From NCBI RefSeq assembly GCF_004151105.1, contig NZ_PHRF01000162.1:153409-217408 (forward strand): a stretch of 64,000 nucleotides of DNA. Reading direction: 5' to 3'. Position numbers and translations under genes: made by a program. This DNA is from Streptomyces sp. L-9-10 (lineage in GTDB: Bacteria > Actinomycetota > Actinomycetes > Streptomycetales > Streptomycetaceae). Shown here piece by piece: positions 7,787 through 15,502 of this stretch; positions within the stretch are counted from its first letter, which is position 1, and every line of letters starts with the position of its first letter. Below the pieces are notes generated by a model. It was not told the origin of the DNA. It did no database searches and saw nothing but the letters and a program-made list of their open reading frames with translations.

Positions 7787-9148
7787 TCAGCCGAGGCCCC
7801 GGGCCCGGGAGAAGCGGTCCCGGCCCTCGGCGAGGTCCACGATCGGGTCCGGATAGTCGAGCCGGCCCCGGTCCCGGGCGTCCAGCAGCCACGGCTGGTG
7901 GACGGCCGCCCCGTCCACCCCGGCCAGCTCCGGCACCCAGCGCCGTACGTAGTCGCCGTGGGGATCGAAGCGCTTGGCCTGGGTGAGCGGGTTGAGGACG
8001 CGGTTGGGGCGGGTGTCCGTGCCGGTGCCCGCCGTCCACTGCCAGTTGAGCTGGTTGTTGGCGAGGTCGCCGTCCACCAGCAGATCCAGGAAGTGCCGCG
8101 CGCCGACGCGCCAGTCCGCGTACAGCGTCTTGGTCAGGAAGCTCGCCACCAGCAGCCGTCCCCGGTTGTGCATCCAGCCCTCGTGGGACAGCTGGCGCAT
8201 GGCCGCGTCGACGATTGGGTAGCCGGTGCGTCCCTCCCGCCAGGCGCTGATCTCCTTCTCGTCCGTACGCCAGTGATCCCCGCGCGTCCGGTAGTCGGAC
8301 CACGCCGACGCGGGGCGCGCCGCCAGTACCTGATGGTGGAAGTCCCGCCAGGCCAGCTGCCGTACGAACGCCGCCGCCCCCGGACCGCGCCGGCGCCGCG
8401 CCCGTAGCACCAGCTCCACCGGTGAGAGACAGCCGAAGTGGAGGTACGGCGAGAGCCGGGAGGTCGCGTCGCCGGACAGGTCGTCGTGACGGTCCTCGTA
8501 CGACGCGATCCCGTCGGCCAGCCAGGCCGCCAGCCGCTCGCGCGCCACCGCCTCGCCGCCCTCGGCCAGACCGGGCGAGACCCCCGCGACCGCACCGCGC
8601 GCGGGCAGCGGCTCGCCGTCGACCCGTGGCACCCGTACGCTCCCGGGCGCGGCCGTCACCGCGCGCCGGCCCGTCTCCTCCCAGCGGCGGAAGTACGGGG
8701 TGAAGACCGCGAAGTGGTCCCTGCCCGCCGGGGCGATCTGCCCCGGCGGCACCGCCGTGACCACCGCGTCGTGCACGGTCAGGGCGGCTCCCGCGGCAGG
8801 CAGCTCCGTACGCAGCCGCTCCTCCCGGCGCGCCGCGTACCGGCTCACGCCGCCCGCCACATGGACCTGCCGGGCGCCGCTCTCGCGCACGACCCGGCAG
8901 ACCTGCTCGACGGGATCACCCGAACGGATGACCAGCCGGCCGCCTCGCTCGCGCAGGGCGGTGTCCAGCGAGGCCAGGCAGTCGGCCAGGAAGGCACGGC
9001 GGTTGGGCGCGTCGAAGCCCACCGCCGCCACCCCGGGATCGCGGACGAAGAGCGGCACCACCTCCTCGGCCCCGTCCACGGCGGCGCGCAGCACCGGCTG
9101 GTCGTGCACCCGCAGATCCGAGGTGAAGAGCACCACCGCAACGCTCAT
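7787..9148 (-). CDS. phr: Deoxyribodipyrimidine photolyase (class I CPD type)
   Basis: A 453-residue photolyase/cryptochrome. The N-terminal antenna-pigment domain begins MSVAVVLFTSDLRVHDQPVL. The FAD domain contains LSPYLHFGCLSP, RDFHHQVLAARP and the signature NNQLNWQWTAGTGTDTRPNR. It repairs UV-induced cyclobutane pyrimidine dimers using blue light. It is the third gene of the sigK-rskA-phr unit: 72 nt separate it from rskA, and GAGGAAC precedes the ATG. The frame stays open upstream, but the chosen start matches the family N terminus. Placement under SigK links this sigma factor to light or photo-oxidative damage. Confidence 0.93.
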   Translation of the reverse strand: MSVAVVLFTSDLRVHDQPVLRAAVDGAEEVVPLFVRDPGVAAVGFDAPNRRAFLADCLASLDTALRERGGRLVIRSGDPVEQVCRVVRESGARQVHVAGGVSRYAARREERLRTELPAAGAALTVHDAVVTAVPPGQIAPAGRDHFAVFTPYFRRWEETGRRAVTAAPGSVRVPRVDGEPLPARGAVAGVSPGLAEGGEAVARERLAAWLADGIASYEDRHDDLSGDATSRLSPYLHFGCLSPVELVLRARRRRGPGAAAFVRQLAWRDFHHQVLAARPASAWSDYRTRGDHWRTDEKEISAWREGRTGYPIVDAAMRQLSHEGWMHNRGRLLVASFLTKTLYADWRVGARHFLDLLVDGDLANNQLNWQWTAGTGTDTRPNRVLNPLTQAKRFDPHGDYVRRWVPELAGVDGAAVHQPWLLDARDRGRLDYPDPIVDLAEGRDRFSRARGLG

Positions 9149-9220
9149 GTCCCTGTTCCTCGCTGCCTCACTGCCCGTCCGTCCGCGCACGTCGTGTCCG
9201 CGCGCGTTCCCGACGTTGCC

Positions 9221-9973
9221 CTAAGCGGCCGGGAAGTTCATCTGGGCCAGCGGCGGCGATGTCGGCCGCACGGAGCCGCCCGACGGTTCCACCGTGATGC
9301 CCATTCCCGACGCCGCGCCCACCCGGCCGGCCATCAGGACGGCGTCCGAGCCGCCCGTGGGGTCCATCAGGCCGGCGGAGCGCATCGTCCCTCCGTCGTC
9401 GTACCAGAGCTGGTAGACCTTGCCCTTCGGTGGTTTCGGCATCCCCGACGCGATGAACGCGGCCTTGTCGCGGCTACGGGAGACGACCACGGTGCCGGTC
9501 GCGCCGTCCGGCAGCCTGCCGCCGGCGATCTTGGCGTCCGGGGCGCCGAGGACCGCGGCCAGTTCCGCGGACCGCTGTTCCGATGCGCGCGCACGCTGGT
9601 GCGCGTCCCGTGCCTCCTGGTGCTGCCACACCGCGACCCCTCCGAACGCCGCCGCGGCCAGGCACGCCGCCAGGGCGAACCGGGAGAGCGCGCGCCCCCG
9701 GGCGGTTCCGCCTCCGGGGCGGGGCCGCGGGGCGACCTCCGGCGGCTCCTGCCGTTCGGTGGCGATCCTGCGCAGCACCTGCTCCTTGAGCGCGGCCGGT
9801 GGAGTCACGGTGACCGCCCTTCCCAACCGGGCCGCCGTGGCGACCAGTTCGCGTACCTCCTGGTCGCAGGCCGGGCAGACCGCCCTGTGCCGTTCGAACT
9901 CGGCGCGCTCACCGGGCTCCAGGGCGTGCAGCGCGTACGCGCCGGTCAGCGTGTGCAGATCCGCGGTGGTCAC
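9221..9973 (-). CDS. rskA: Anti-sigma-K factor RskA
   Basis: A 250-residue membrane anti-sigma factor. The cytoplasmic N terminus carries the zinc-associated anti-sigma motif HRAVCPAC (His29, Cys33, Cys36). A single transmembrane segment (RFALAACLAAAAFGGVAVW) lies near residues 100-120. The extracytoplasmic C-terminal domain contains KGKVYQLWYDDGG and MNFPAA, as in RskA. It is expected to hold SigK inactive until signal-driven proteolysis. The GTG start overlaps the sigK TGA (GTGA), the usual translational coupling of a sigma/anti-sigma pair. Confidence 0.93.
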   Translation of the reverse strand: MTTADLHTLTGAYALHALEPGERAEFERHRAVCPACDQEVRELVATAARLGRAVTVTPPAALKEQVLRRIATERQEPPEVAPRPRPGGGTARGRALSRFALAACLAAAAFGGVAVWQHQEARDAHQRARASEQRSAELAAVLGAPDAKIAGGRLPDGATGTVVVSRSRDKAAFIASGMPKPPKGKVYQLWYDDGGTMRSAGLMDPTGGSDAVLMAGRVGAASGMGITVEPSGGSVRPTSPPLAQMNFPAA

Positions 9974-10554
9974 GCGTTCACCCCCAGGCAGTCGCGCAGC
10001 CGGATGAGGCCGTCGCGAAGTCGTGTCTTGACCGTGCCCAGCGGGACCGAGAGGAGTTCCGCCACTTCGCGATAGGACAGGCCCCGGTAGTACGCCAGGG
10101 TCACGGACTGGTTCTGGAGTTCGGTGAGCGTGCGCAGACAGCGGCGCACCTGCTCCCGTTCGAGGGTGGCCTCGACCTGCTCGGTGACCTGGTCGAAGGC
10201 GGGGGTACGGTCGAGCAGCGCGGCCCTGTGCTCACGGTCGCCCGCCGCCTGCGCCGAGCGCACCCGGTCCACCGCCCGGCGGTGGGCGAGCGTCAGCACC
10301 CAGGTCATGGCGCTGCCCCGGCTGGGCCGGAAGCGCGCGGCGGTGCGCCAGACCTCCAGCAGCACTTCCTGTGCCACCTCCTCGGACTGGGCCGGGTCGC
10401 GCAGTACGGAGCGCACCAGCCCCAGGACGGGGCCGCAGACCTGGTCGTAGACACGGGAGAACGCCTCCTGGTCGCCCCTGGCCACCTGGCCGAGGAGTTC
10501 CTGCAGATCGGGCCCCGCCGCAGCGGGCCCGCCGATGTGTACAGCTTCTTTCAC
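9970..10554 (-). CDS. sigK: ECF sigma factor SigK
   Basis: A 194-residue extracytoplasmic-function sigma factor. Region 2 includes the segment MTWVLTLAHRRAVDRVR. Region 4 is the helix-turn-helix LSYREVAELLSVPLGTVKTR. The frame is open to an ATG at 10605, but GGAGG with an 8-nt spacer sits exactly before the GTG at 10554 (VKEAVHIGG), so I choose that start. It is preceded by a promoter matching the other SigK-type promoters, which implies autoregulation. It is coupled to rskA and followed by phr. Confidence 0.93.
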   Translation of the reverse strand: MKEAVHIGGPAAAGPDLQELLGQVARGDQEAFSRVYDQVCGPVLGLVRSVLRDPAQSEEVAQEVLLEVWRTAARFRPSRGSAMTWVLTLAHRRAVDRVRSAQAAGDREHRAALLDRTPAFDQVTEQVEATLEREQVRRCLRTLTELQNQSVTLAYYRGLSYREVAELLSVPLGTVKTRLRDGLIRLRDCLGVNA

Positions 10555-10638
10555 GCGGCTTTCCTCCACGGAGCGGACGGAGCCGACCCGCTCGTCCGGC
10601 ATCATCCCGTCCGGCCATCCGACCAGACGTCACCGTGT

Positions 10639-10666
10639 ATTCGGAGCGGGGACACCGATGGATTGG
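10639..10666 (-). promoter_or_regulatory. Autoregulatory SigK-type promoter of sigK-rskA-phr
   Basis: On the minus strand, ACCAATCC (core CCAATC 10666-10661), 16 nt and CCGAAT (10644-10639) repeat the architecture found at 2010-2037 and 2095-2122. The predicted start near 10632 leaves a leader of about 78 nt before the GTG at 10554. Confidence 0.7.
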
Positions 10667-10713
10667 TCCGTCCCGGGGATTGATCCCGCACCGGATGGCG
10701 CGGAAGAATTGCG

Positions 10714-10754
10714 ATGTATCGCGATTGACGGACATGGAGGCCTCGCGATATGTT
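10714..10754 (+). promoter_or_regulatory. PadR promoter overlapped by a TCGCGA dyad operator
   Basis: TTGACG (10725-10730), an 18-nt spacer and TATGTT (10749-10754) form a housekeeping-type promoter with a start near 10761. Inverted half-sites ATGTATCGCGA (10714-10724) and TCGCGATATGT (10743-10753) flank the spacer and cover the -10. That is where a PadR dimer could block its own transcription and that of the downstream ABC genes. Confidence 0.6.
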
Positions 10755-10800
10755 CGCAGACGAGTATTCGGGGTGGAGTGACGAGGGTGAGAGAGGCGCG

Positions 10801-11481
10801 ATGGGGGCGAAACGGCGCAAGCTGAGCAATCCGCTGGCGCTCGCGGTGATGGCGCTGCTCTCGGAGCGGCCGATGCACCCGTACCAGATCGCGCAGACGC
10901 TGCGGCAGCGCGGCAAGGAGAACAGCGTCAAGATCAACTTCGGATCGCTCTACACCGTCGTCCAGAACCTGGAGAAGCACGGTTTCGTCGAGGTGGCGGA
11001 GGTGCAGCGGCAGGGCAACCGGCCTGAGCGCACGCTGTACGGCCTCACCTCCACCGGGTACGAGGAGATGCTGGAGTGGATGGCGGATCTGCTGGCCGTC
11101 CCCGCCCGTGAGTTCCCGCTGTTCGAGACGGCCCTCTCGCTGATGGGTGTCCTGCCGCCGGACGAGGTGACCGCGCTGCTGGAGGACCGGGTCTCGGCGC
11201 TGCGCGTCCGGGCCGCCGGTATGCGGGGCGTGCTGGAGCGGCTCTACGAGACGCTGCCGCGGCTCTTCGTCGTGGAGACCGAGTTCCAGCTGCACATGAT
11301 CGAGGCCGAGGAGGCCTGGATCCAGGGGTTCCTCAAGGAGATCGGCGAGGGATCGCTCTCCGGTCTCGACGGCTGGCGGACCCTGCACGAAACCGGCCGG
11401 CCGCCACCGGAGTGGCAGGAGCTGGAGCATGAGCGGCCGTTGGACACCGCGGGGGAGGAGGACCACTCCCGGAAACCCTGA
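10801..11481 (+). CDS. PadR-family transcriptional regulator
   Basis: A 226-residue regulator. The PadR winged helix occupies residues ~10-90: ALLSERPMHPYQIAQTLRQR, then SLYTVVQNLEKHGFVEV and RTLYGLTSTG. A helical C-terminal dimerisation domain (PadR_C/Vir-like) follows. I choose the ATG at 10801, preceded by GAGAGAGG, where the family begins; an ATG 51 nt upstream is in frame but overlaps the operator/promoter. It probably controls the DrrAB-type exporter immediately downstream, a frequent PadR target, though a terminator-like hairpin separates them. Confidence 0.88.
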   Translation: MGAKRRKLSNPLALAVMALLSERPMHPYQIAQTLRQRGKENSVKINFGSLYTVVQNLEKHGFVEVAEVQRQGNRPERTLYGLTSTGYEEMLEWMADLLAVPAREFPLFETALSLMGVLPPDEVTALLEDRVSALRVRAAGMRGVLERLYETLPRLFVVETEFQLHMIEAEEAWIQGFLKEIGEGSLSGLDGWRTLHETGRPPPEWQELEHERPLDTAGEEDHSRKP

Positions 11482-11510
11482 CCCGGCCGACTCCGGCCCT
11501 CAACGGAAAC

Positions 11511-11550
11511 GACCCCGGCGGTCGCTGTTGCAGCAGCCCCCGCCGGGGTC
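11511..11550 (+). terminator. Intrinsic terminator after padR
   Basis: GACCCCGGCGG (11511-11521) pairs perfectly with CCGCCGGGGTC (11540-11550) across an 18-nt loop, followed by TCTCACC. The stem is GC-rich with only a weak U tract, as is usual in Streptomyces. It would limit read-through from padR into the ABC genes. Confidence 0.65.
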
Positions 11551-11713
11551 TCTCACCCCGGACCGGACCACCGCGAAGGCGCCCGGCGATCGAGGCGCGG
11601 CACGCCCAGGATAGCCCGGCGCTCTTCGCGTGGACCGGCCCGGACCGGCCTGAGCAACCCGCTCAGGCACGGACGGCCCCGAGCCACCCGCTCAACCACA
11701 GGAGAGCTCAGTC

Positions 11714-12808
11714 GTGAGCACGAGCACGAGTATGGGAACCATGAGTACCGGATCCACGCGTACCGGACCGACCGGCGACGGACCGACGGGCACCGGAACG
11801 CCCGTCGTACGGGCGGACGGTCTGGTCAAGACCTATCCCGGCGGCGTCACCGCCCTGAACGGCCTGGGCCTGACCGTCGAGGCCGGCACCGTCCTCGGAC
11901 TGCTCGGCCCCAACGGCGCCGGCAAGTCCACCACCGTCAAGATCCTCACCACCCTCGCCCGCCCCGACAGCGGCACGGCCACGGTCGCCGGCCACGATGT
12001 GCTGCGCCACCCCGGCCGGGTACGCCGTGCGATCGGCGTCGTCGCCCAGAAGTCCGGCGCCGATCCCGCCGCCACCGGCCGGGAGAACCTCGTCCTCCAG
12101 GGCAGGCTGTACGGCCTCAGAGGGGCGGAACTCAACCGCCGCGTCGACGAACTGCTGGACCGGTTCGCTCTCAGCGACGCCGCGCGGCGGCTGGTCAAGG
12201 GGTACTCCGGCGGTATGCGGCGCCGGCTCGATGTGGCGCTCGGCCTGGTCCACAGGCCCGAGGTGCTCTTCCTGGACGAGCCGACGACCGGGCTCGACCC
12301 GGAGGCCCGTACCGCCATGTGGGACGAGATCACCCGCCTCTCCGGTGACGAGGGTCTGACCATCCTGCTCACCACGCACTATCTGGAGGAAGCCGACCGG
12401 CTCGCCGAGCGCATCGCGATCGTCGACCGCGGCCGGATCGTGGTCGAGGGCACCCCCGACGCGCTCAAGGGTGAACTGCGCGGCGACGCCGTCCATCTGG
12501 AGCTGCGTGCCGACGGTGACAGGGCGGCTCTCACCGGCGTACTCGCCGGGCTGGCCGGTCTGCACGACCTGGCGGTCGACGGCCGCCGGGTCAGTGTCCG
12601 CGCCGACGACGGCGCCGCCGCCGTCCCCGTCCTGCTCGCCGCGCTGGAGCGTGCCGGAGCGGCCGTGGCCGCCGCGACCGTGGCCCGCCCCTCCCTGGAC
12701 GACGTCTATCTGCGGTACGCGGGCCGCCGGTTCTCCGAGGCCGAGGCCCAGGCGGACAGCGCCGGGGCCGGTACCTCCGGCCAGGCCGCCGACGGAGGTG
12801 CCCGGTGA
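11714..12808 (+). CDS. ABC exporter ATP-binding protein (DrrA-type)
   Basis: A 364-residue ATPase of the daunorubicin-resistance (DrrA/CcmA) class. A Ser/Thr/Gly-rich N-terminal extension of about 30 residues precedes the ABC domain: Walker A GPNGAGKST, Q-loop VAQKSG, signature YSGGMRRRLD, Walker B VLFLDEPTTGLD and switch His in LTTHYLEEAD. The C-terminal DUF4162-like domain is present. It powers export of an unknown amphiphile through the adjacent permease. The start is a GTG with GGAGAG upstream, and it overlaps the permease gene by 4 nt. Confidence 0.92.
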   Translation: MSTSTSMGTMSTGSTRTGPTGDGPTGTGTPVVRADGLVKTYPGGVTALNGLGLTVEAGTVLGLLGPNGAGKSTTVKILTTLARPDSGTATVAGHDVLRHPGRVRRAIGVVAQKSGADPAATGRENLVLQGRLYGLRGAELNRRVDELLDRFALSDAARRLVKGYSGGMRRRLDVALGLVHRPEVLFLDEPTTGLDPEARTAMWDEITRLSGDEGLTILLTTHYLEEADRLAERIAIVDRGRIVVEGTPDALKGELRGDAVHLELRADGDRAALTGVLAGLAGLHDLAVDGRRVSVRADDGAAAVPVLLAALERAGAAVAAATVARPSLDDVYLRYAGRRFSEAEAQADSAGAGTSGQAADGGAR

Positions 12809-13584
12809 GCACCGAAACCCTCGCCCACACCTGGTACATGACGCAGCGTCAGCTGATGGCGATCGTGCGCCAGCCCGTCTTTCTGCTGATCTCACTGATC
12901 CAGCCGGTGATCTGGCTGTTCCTCTTCGGCAATCTCTTCAAGAGAGTCGTCGAGCTGGGCGGCTTCGGCACCACGACCTATCTGGACTATCTGGTCCCGG
13001 GCATCGTGGTGATGAGCGCGCTCGGCTCCAGCATGTGGGCCGGGATGGGGACGCTGGAGGAGATCGAACGCGGCACGCTCAACCGCTTCCTGACCACCCC
13101 GGTCAGCCGTAGCGCCCTCATGCACGCCAATGTCGTGCAGAACGGCATCAGTACGGCCGGCCAGTCGGTGATCATCGTGCTGCTCGGGCTGCTCGGCGGG
13201 GCCCGCTACCCGGGCGGGGCGGGCGGGCTGATCGTGCTGGTCGCCGCCTCGATCCTGCTCGGTACGGTCTTCGGGGCGCTCTCCAACGCGCTGGGCATGC
13301 TGGTGCGCGAGCGTGAGTCGATCATCGGCATCAACACGTTCCTGCTGCTGCCGCTGACGTTTCTCTCCTCCGCCTTCATGGCGCCCGCCCAGATGCCGTC
13401 CTGGATGGCCACGATCGCGGACTTCAACCCGGTCAACTGGGCGATGGTCGCGGGACGTTCCGCGCTGGCGGCCACACCCGACTGGGGCGACGTACTGACC
13501 AGGGGCGGCGCGCTGCTGGCCCTGGCGGTGGTGGCGGTCTGGCTGTCGACCCGTACGTTCCGCTCGTACCAGAAGTCCGTTTAG
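12805..13584 (+). CDS. ABC-2 exporter permease (DrrB-type)
   Basis: A 259-residue membrane protein with six predicted transmembrane segments. The family motifs PVIWLFLFGNLF and the C-terminal LPLTFLSSAFMAPAQMP-NPVNW region are characteristic of ABC-2 permeases. It partners the ATPase with which it overlaps (GTGA). The pair together with PadR looks like a self-regulated drug or lipid efflux unit. Confidence 0.92.
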   Translation: MSTETLAHTWYMTQRQLMAIVRQPVFLLISLIQPVIWLFLFGNLFKRVVELGGFGTTTYLDYLVPGIVVMSALGSSMWAGMGTLEEIERGTLNRFLTTPVSRSALMHANVVQNGISTAGQSVIIVLLGLLGGARYPGGAGGLIVLVAASILLGTVFGALSNALGMLVRERESIIGINTFLLLPLTFLSSAFMAPAQMPSWMATIADFNPVNWAMVAGRSALAATPDWGDVLTRGGALLALAVVAVWLSTRTFRSYQKSV

Positions 13585-13616
13585 AGCCAGAGCCCGGTCC
13601 CTTGCCCTCGCTCGCA

Positions 13617-13676
13617 CCCTTCGGCCCCTGCTCGCACGCGTGGCAGGGGCCGAAGGCGCGACAGGGGCCGAAGGGG
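13617..13676. terminator. Shared terminator region with two alternative right arms
   Basis: CCCTTCGGCCCCTGC (13617-13631) can pair with GCAGGGGCCGAAGG (13643-13656) or with the second copy CAGGGGCCGAAGGGG (13662-13676). It lies between convergent genes (permease and siderophore-interacting protein) and probably ends transcription from both sides. Confidence 0.6.
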
Positions 13677-13687
13677 AGGGGCCGCGC

Positions 13688-14533
13688 TCAGGCGGCCGGG
13701 GTCTCCTGCTCGCGCTCCACCCGCTCGTTCCACTCGCGCTTGACGGCCCGCCAGGCCTCGTCGGTCTGGCCGAGCCGCCAGTACCCCGAGATCGAGAGCC
13801 GCTCGCGCGGGACGTTCCGCTCCAGCCGCAGATGGCGGCGCAGCTCCTTCACGAAGCCCGCCTCGCCGTGTACGAACGCGTGGACGTCCCCCGCGGGGAA
13901 GTCGAGGCCGCGGACGGCGGCGACCAGCGACTCGCCCACCGGACGCTCCCCGCGGTGCAGCCAGGTGATCCCGGTCCCGTCGGGCGTCGTGACCTTCTGC
14001 TCCTCCTCGGCGCCCGAGATCTCGACGAAGGCGTGGACGAGAGCACCGGCCGGCATCCGCTCCAGCGACGCGGCGATCGCGGGCAGGGCGCTCTCGTCCC
14101 CCACCAGCAGATGCCAGTCCGCCGCCGGGTCCGGTACGTAGAGACCGCCGGGGCCGAGGAAACGCACCGTCTCGCCCGGCCGCGCACGCGCCGCCCACGG
14201 ACCCGCCAGCCCCTCGTCGCCGTGCACGACGAAGTCGATGGCCAGCTCGCGCGCCGCCGGGTCCCAACCGCGCACCGTGTATGTGCGGTTGGCGGGCCAC
14301 TGGTCGCGCGGGAACTCCGCGCGGATGCGCTCGATGTCGAACGGCTCGGGATAGCTCACCCCTTCGGGGGCGAACAGCACCTTGACGTAGTGATCGCTGA
14401 ATTCGCCGCACTCCACCGCGGCCAGCCCTTCACCGCCCAGGACCACGCGCACCATGTGCGGGGTGATCCACTCGGTACGTACGACCTGCCCCTCATGGGC
14501 CTTCGGCGACGTGCGGGCCGGCTTTTCTGCCAC
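13688..14533 (-). CDS. Siderophore-interacting protein (ViuB/FAD ferric reductase)
   Basis: A 281-residue cytoplasmic flavoprotein that reduces ferric siderophores to release iron. The N-terminal FAD-binding beta barrel contains the R-x-Y-T motif in NRTYTVRGWDP. The NAD(P)H-binding half contains HLLVGDESALPAIAASLE. The C-terminal YWRLGQTDEAWRAVKREW is typical. An iron box lies 27-45 nt upstream of the ATG, so expression is predicted to rise under iron limitation. No siderophore biosynthesis or uptake genes are nearby. Confidence 0.92.
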   Translation of the reverse strand: MAEKPARTSPKAHEGQVVRTEWITPHMVRVVLGGEGLAAVECGEFSDHYVKVLFAPEGVSYPEPFDIERIRAEFPRDQWPANRTYTVRGWDPAARELAIDFVVHGDEGLAGPWAARARPGETVRFLGPGGLYVPDPAADWHLLVGDESALPAIAASLERMPAGALVHAFVEISGAEEEQKVTTPDGTGITWLHRGERPVGESLVAAVRGLDFPAGDVHAFVHGEAGFVKELRRHLRLERNVPRERLSISGYWRLGQTDEAWRAVKREWNERVEREQETPAA

Positions 14534-14559
14534 GGCGGTCTCCCTGACGGTTGCGCTGC

Positions 14560-14578
14560 TTAGGTTTACCTAAGCTAA
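14560..14578. promoter_or_regulatory. DmdR/IdeR-type iron box
   Basis: The 19-mer TTAGGTTTACCTAAGCTAA closely matches the actinobacterial iron-box consensus TTAGGTTAGGCTAACCTAA as I recall it. It lies immediately upstream of the siderophore-interacting protein gene and 4 nt past the stop of the exonuclease gene. Fe2+-loaded DmdR1/IdeR is predicted to repress here. Confidence 0.8.
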
Positions 14579-14581
14579 CAC

Positions 14582-15502
14582 TCACGGCTGGAGGGTGGCG
14601 AGCAGTCGCCGCAGGGCGCCACCCAGCCCCCACCGGGTGGCGAGCGCGTCGACCATGGCCGGATCGCGCGGCGCAGTGGGCAGCGCCGGGTCGAAGACCG
14701 GCAGCGGTACGTCACCGGCCACCCGGACCACCGTGGGCGCGACCGCCACATAGTCCCGGGCCTCGTCCAGCCGCTTGCGCTGGGACGGCGTGAGCTTCGC
14801 ACGCGGATCGTCGACCGCCGCCATGATCCCGGCCAGATCGCCGAAGGCGTCGAGCAGCTTGGCCGCGGTCTTCTCGCCGATCCCCGGCACCCCGGGCAGC
14901 CCGTCGCTCGGGTCCCCGCGCAGCAGGGCCAGATCGACATAGCCGGGGCCGTCGACCCCGTACTTCTCCCGCAGCGCCGCCTCGTCCGTGAGATGCAGCG
15001 ACCCCACGCCCTTGAGGGGGTAGAGCACCCGCACGCCGCGCTTGTCGTCGATCAGCTGATAGAGATCGCGGTCGCCGGTGACGATGTCGACCGGGCCCGT
15101 CGCCCGGCCGGCGAGCGTGCCGATCACATCGTCCGCCTCGTAGCCCGCGACACCCACCCTGGCGATGCCGAGCGCGTCGAGCACCGCCTCGATGATCGGG
15201 ACCTGTGGCGCCAGCGTGTCCGGGGTGTCCTCCTCGTCGGGCCCCTGCTCATGCGGCTGTGCCACGCGGTGGGCCTTGTAGGAGGGGATCAGCTCCACCC
15301 GCCACGCGGGCCGCCAGTCGGCGTCCATGCAGGCCACCAGCTCATCCGGGCGGTGGTCCTGGACCAGCCGGCCGATGAAGTCCAGCAGACCGCGCACCGC
15401 GTTGACCGGGGTGCCGTCGGGGGCCCGTACGGAGTCGGGAACCCCGAAGTAGGCCCGGTAGTAGAGGGAGGCGGTGTCGAGGAGCATCAGGCGTCGCGTC
15501 AC
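14582..15502 (-). CDS. 5'-3' exonuclease (stand-alone PolA 5'-nuclease domain)
   Basis: A 306-residue PIN-like 5' nuclease without a polymerase domain. Metal-binding acidic residues lie in LLDTASLYYRAYFG, GYEADDVIGTLAG and IVTGDRDLYQLID. The helix-3-turn-helix DNA clamp is GLPGVPGIGEKTAAKLLDAF. It probably trims flaps or RNA primers in repair or replication as an accessory to Pol I. The start is uncertain: I use the GTG at 15502 (VTRRLMLLD). The ATG five codons in and starts further upstream are alternatives. Confidence 0.88.
   Translation of the reverse strand: MTRRLMLLDTASLYYRAYFGVPDSVRAPDGTPVNAVRGLLDFIGRLVQDHRPDELVACMDADWRPAWRVELIPSYKAHRVAQPHEQGPDEEDTPDTLAPQVPIIEAVLDALGIARVGVAGYEADDVIGTLAGRATGPVDIVTGDRDLYQLIDDKRGVRVLYPLKGVGSLHLTDEAALREKYGVDGPGYVDLALLRGDPSDGLPGVPGIGEKTAAKLLDAFGDLAGIMAAVDDPRAKLTPSQRKRLDEARDYVAVAPTVVRVAGDVPLPVFDPALPTAPRDPAMVDALATRWGLGGALRRLLATLQP

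Noticed and set aside
10750..10800. Extended N terminus for PadR from the ATG at 10767 or earlier
   Set aside because: The extra residues are not family-like and overlap the promoter and operator; the start at 10801 has a ribosome site.
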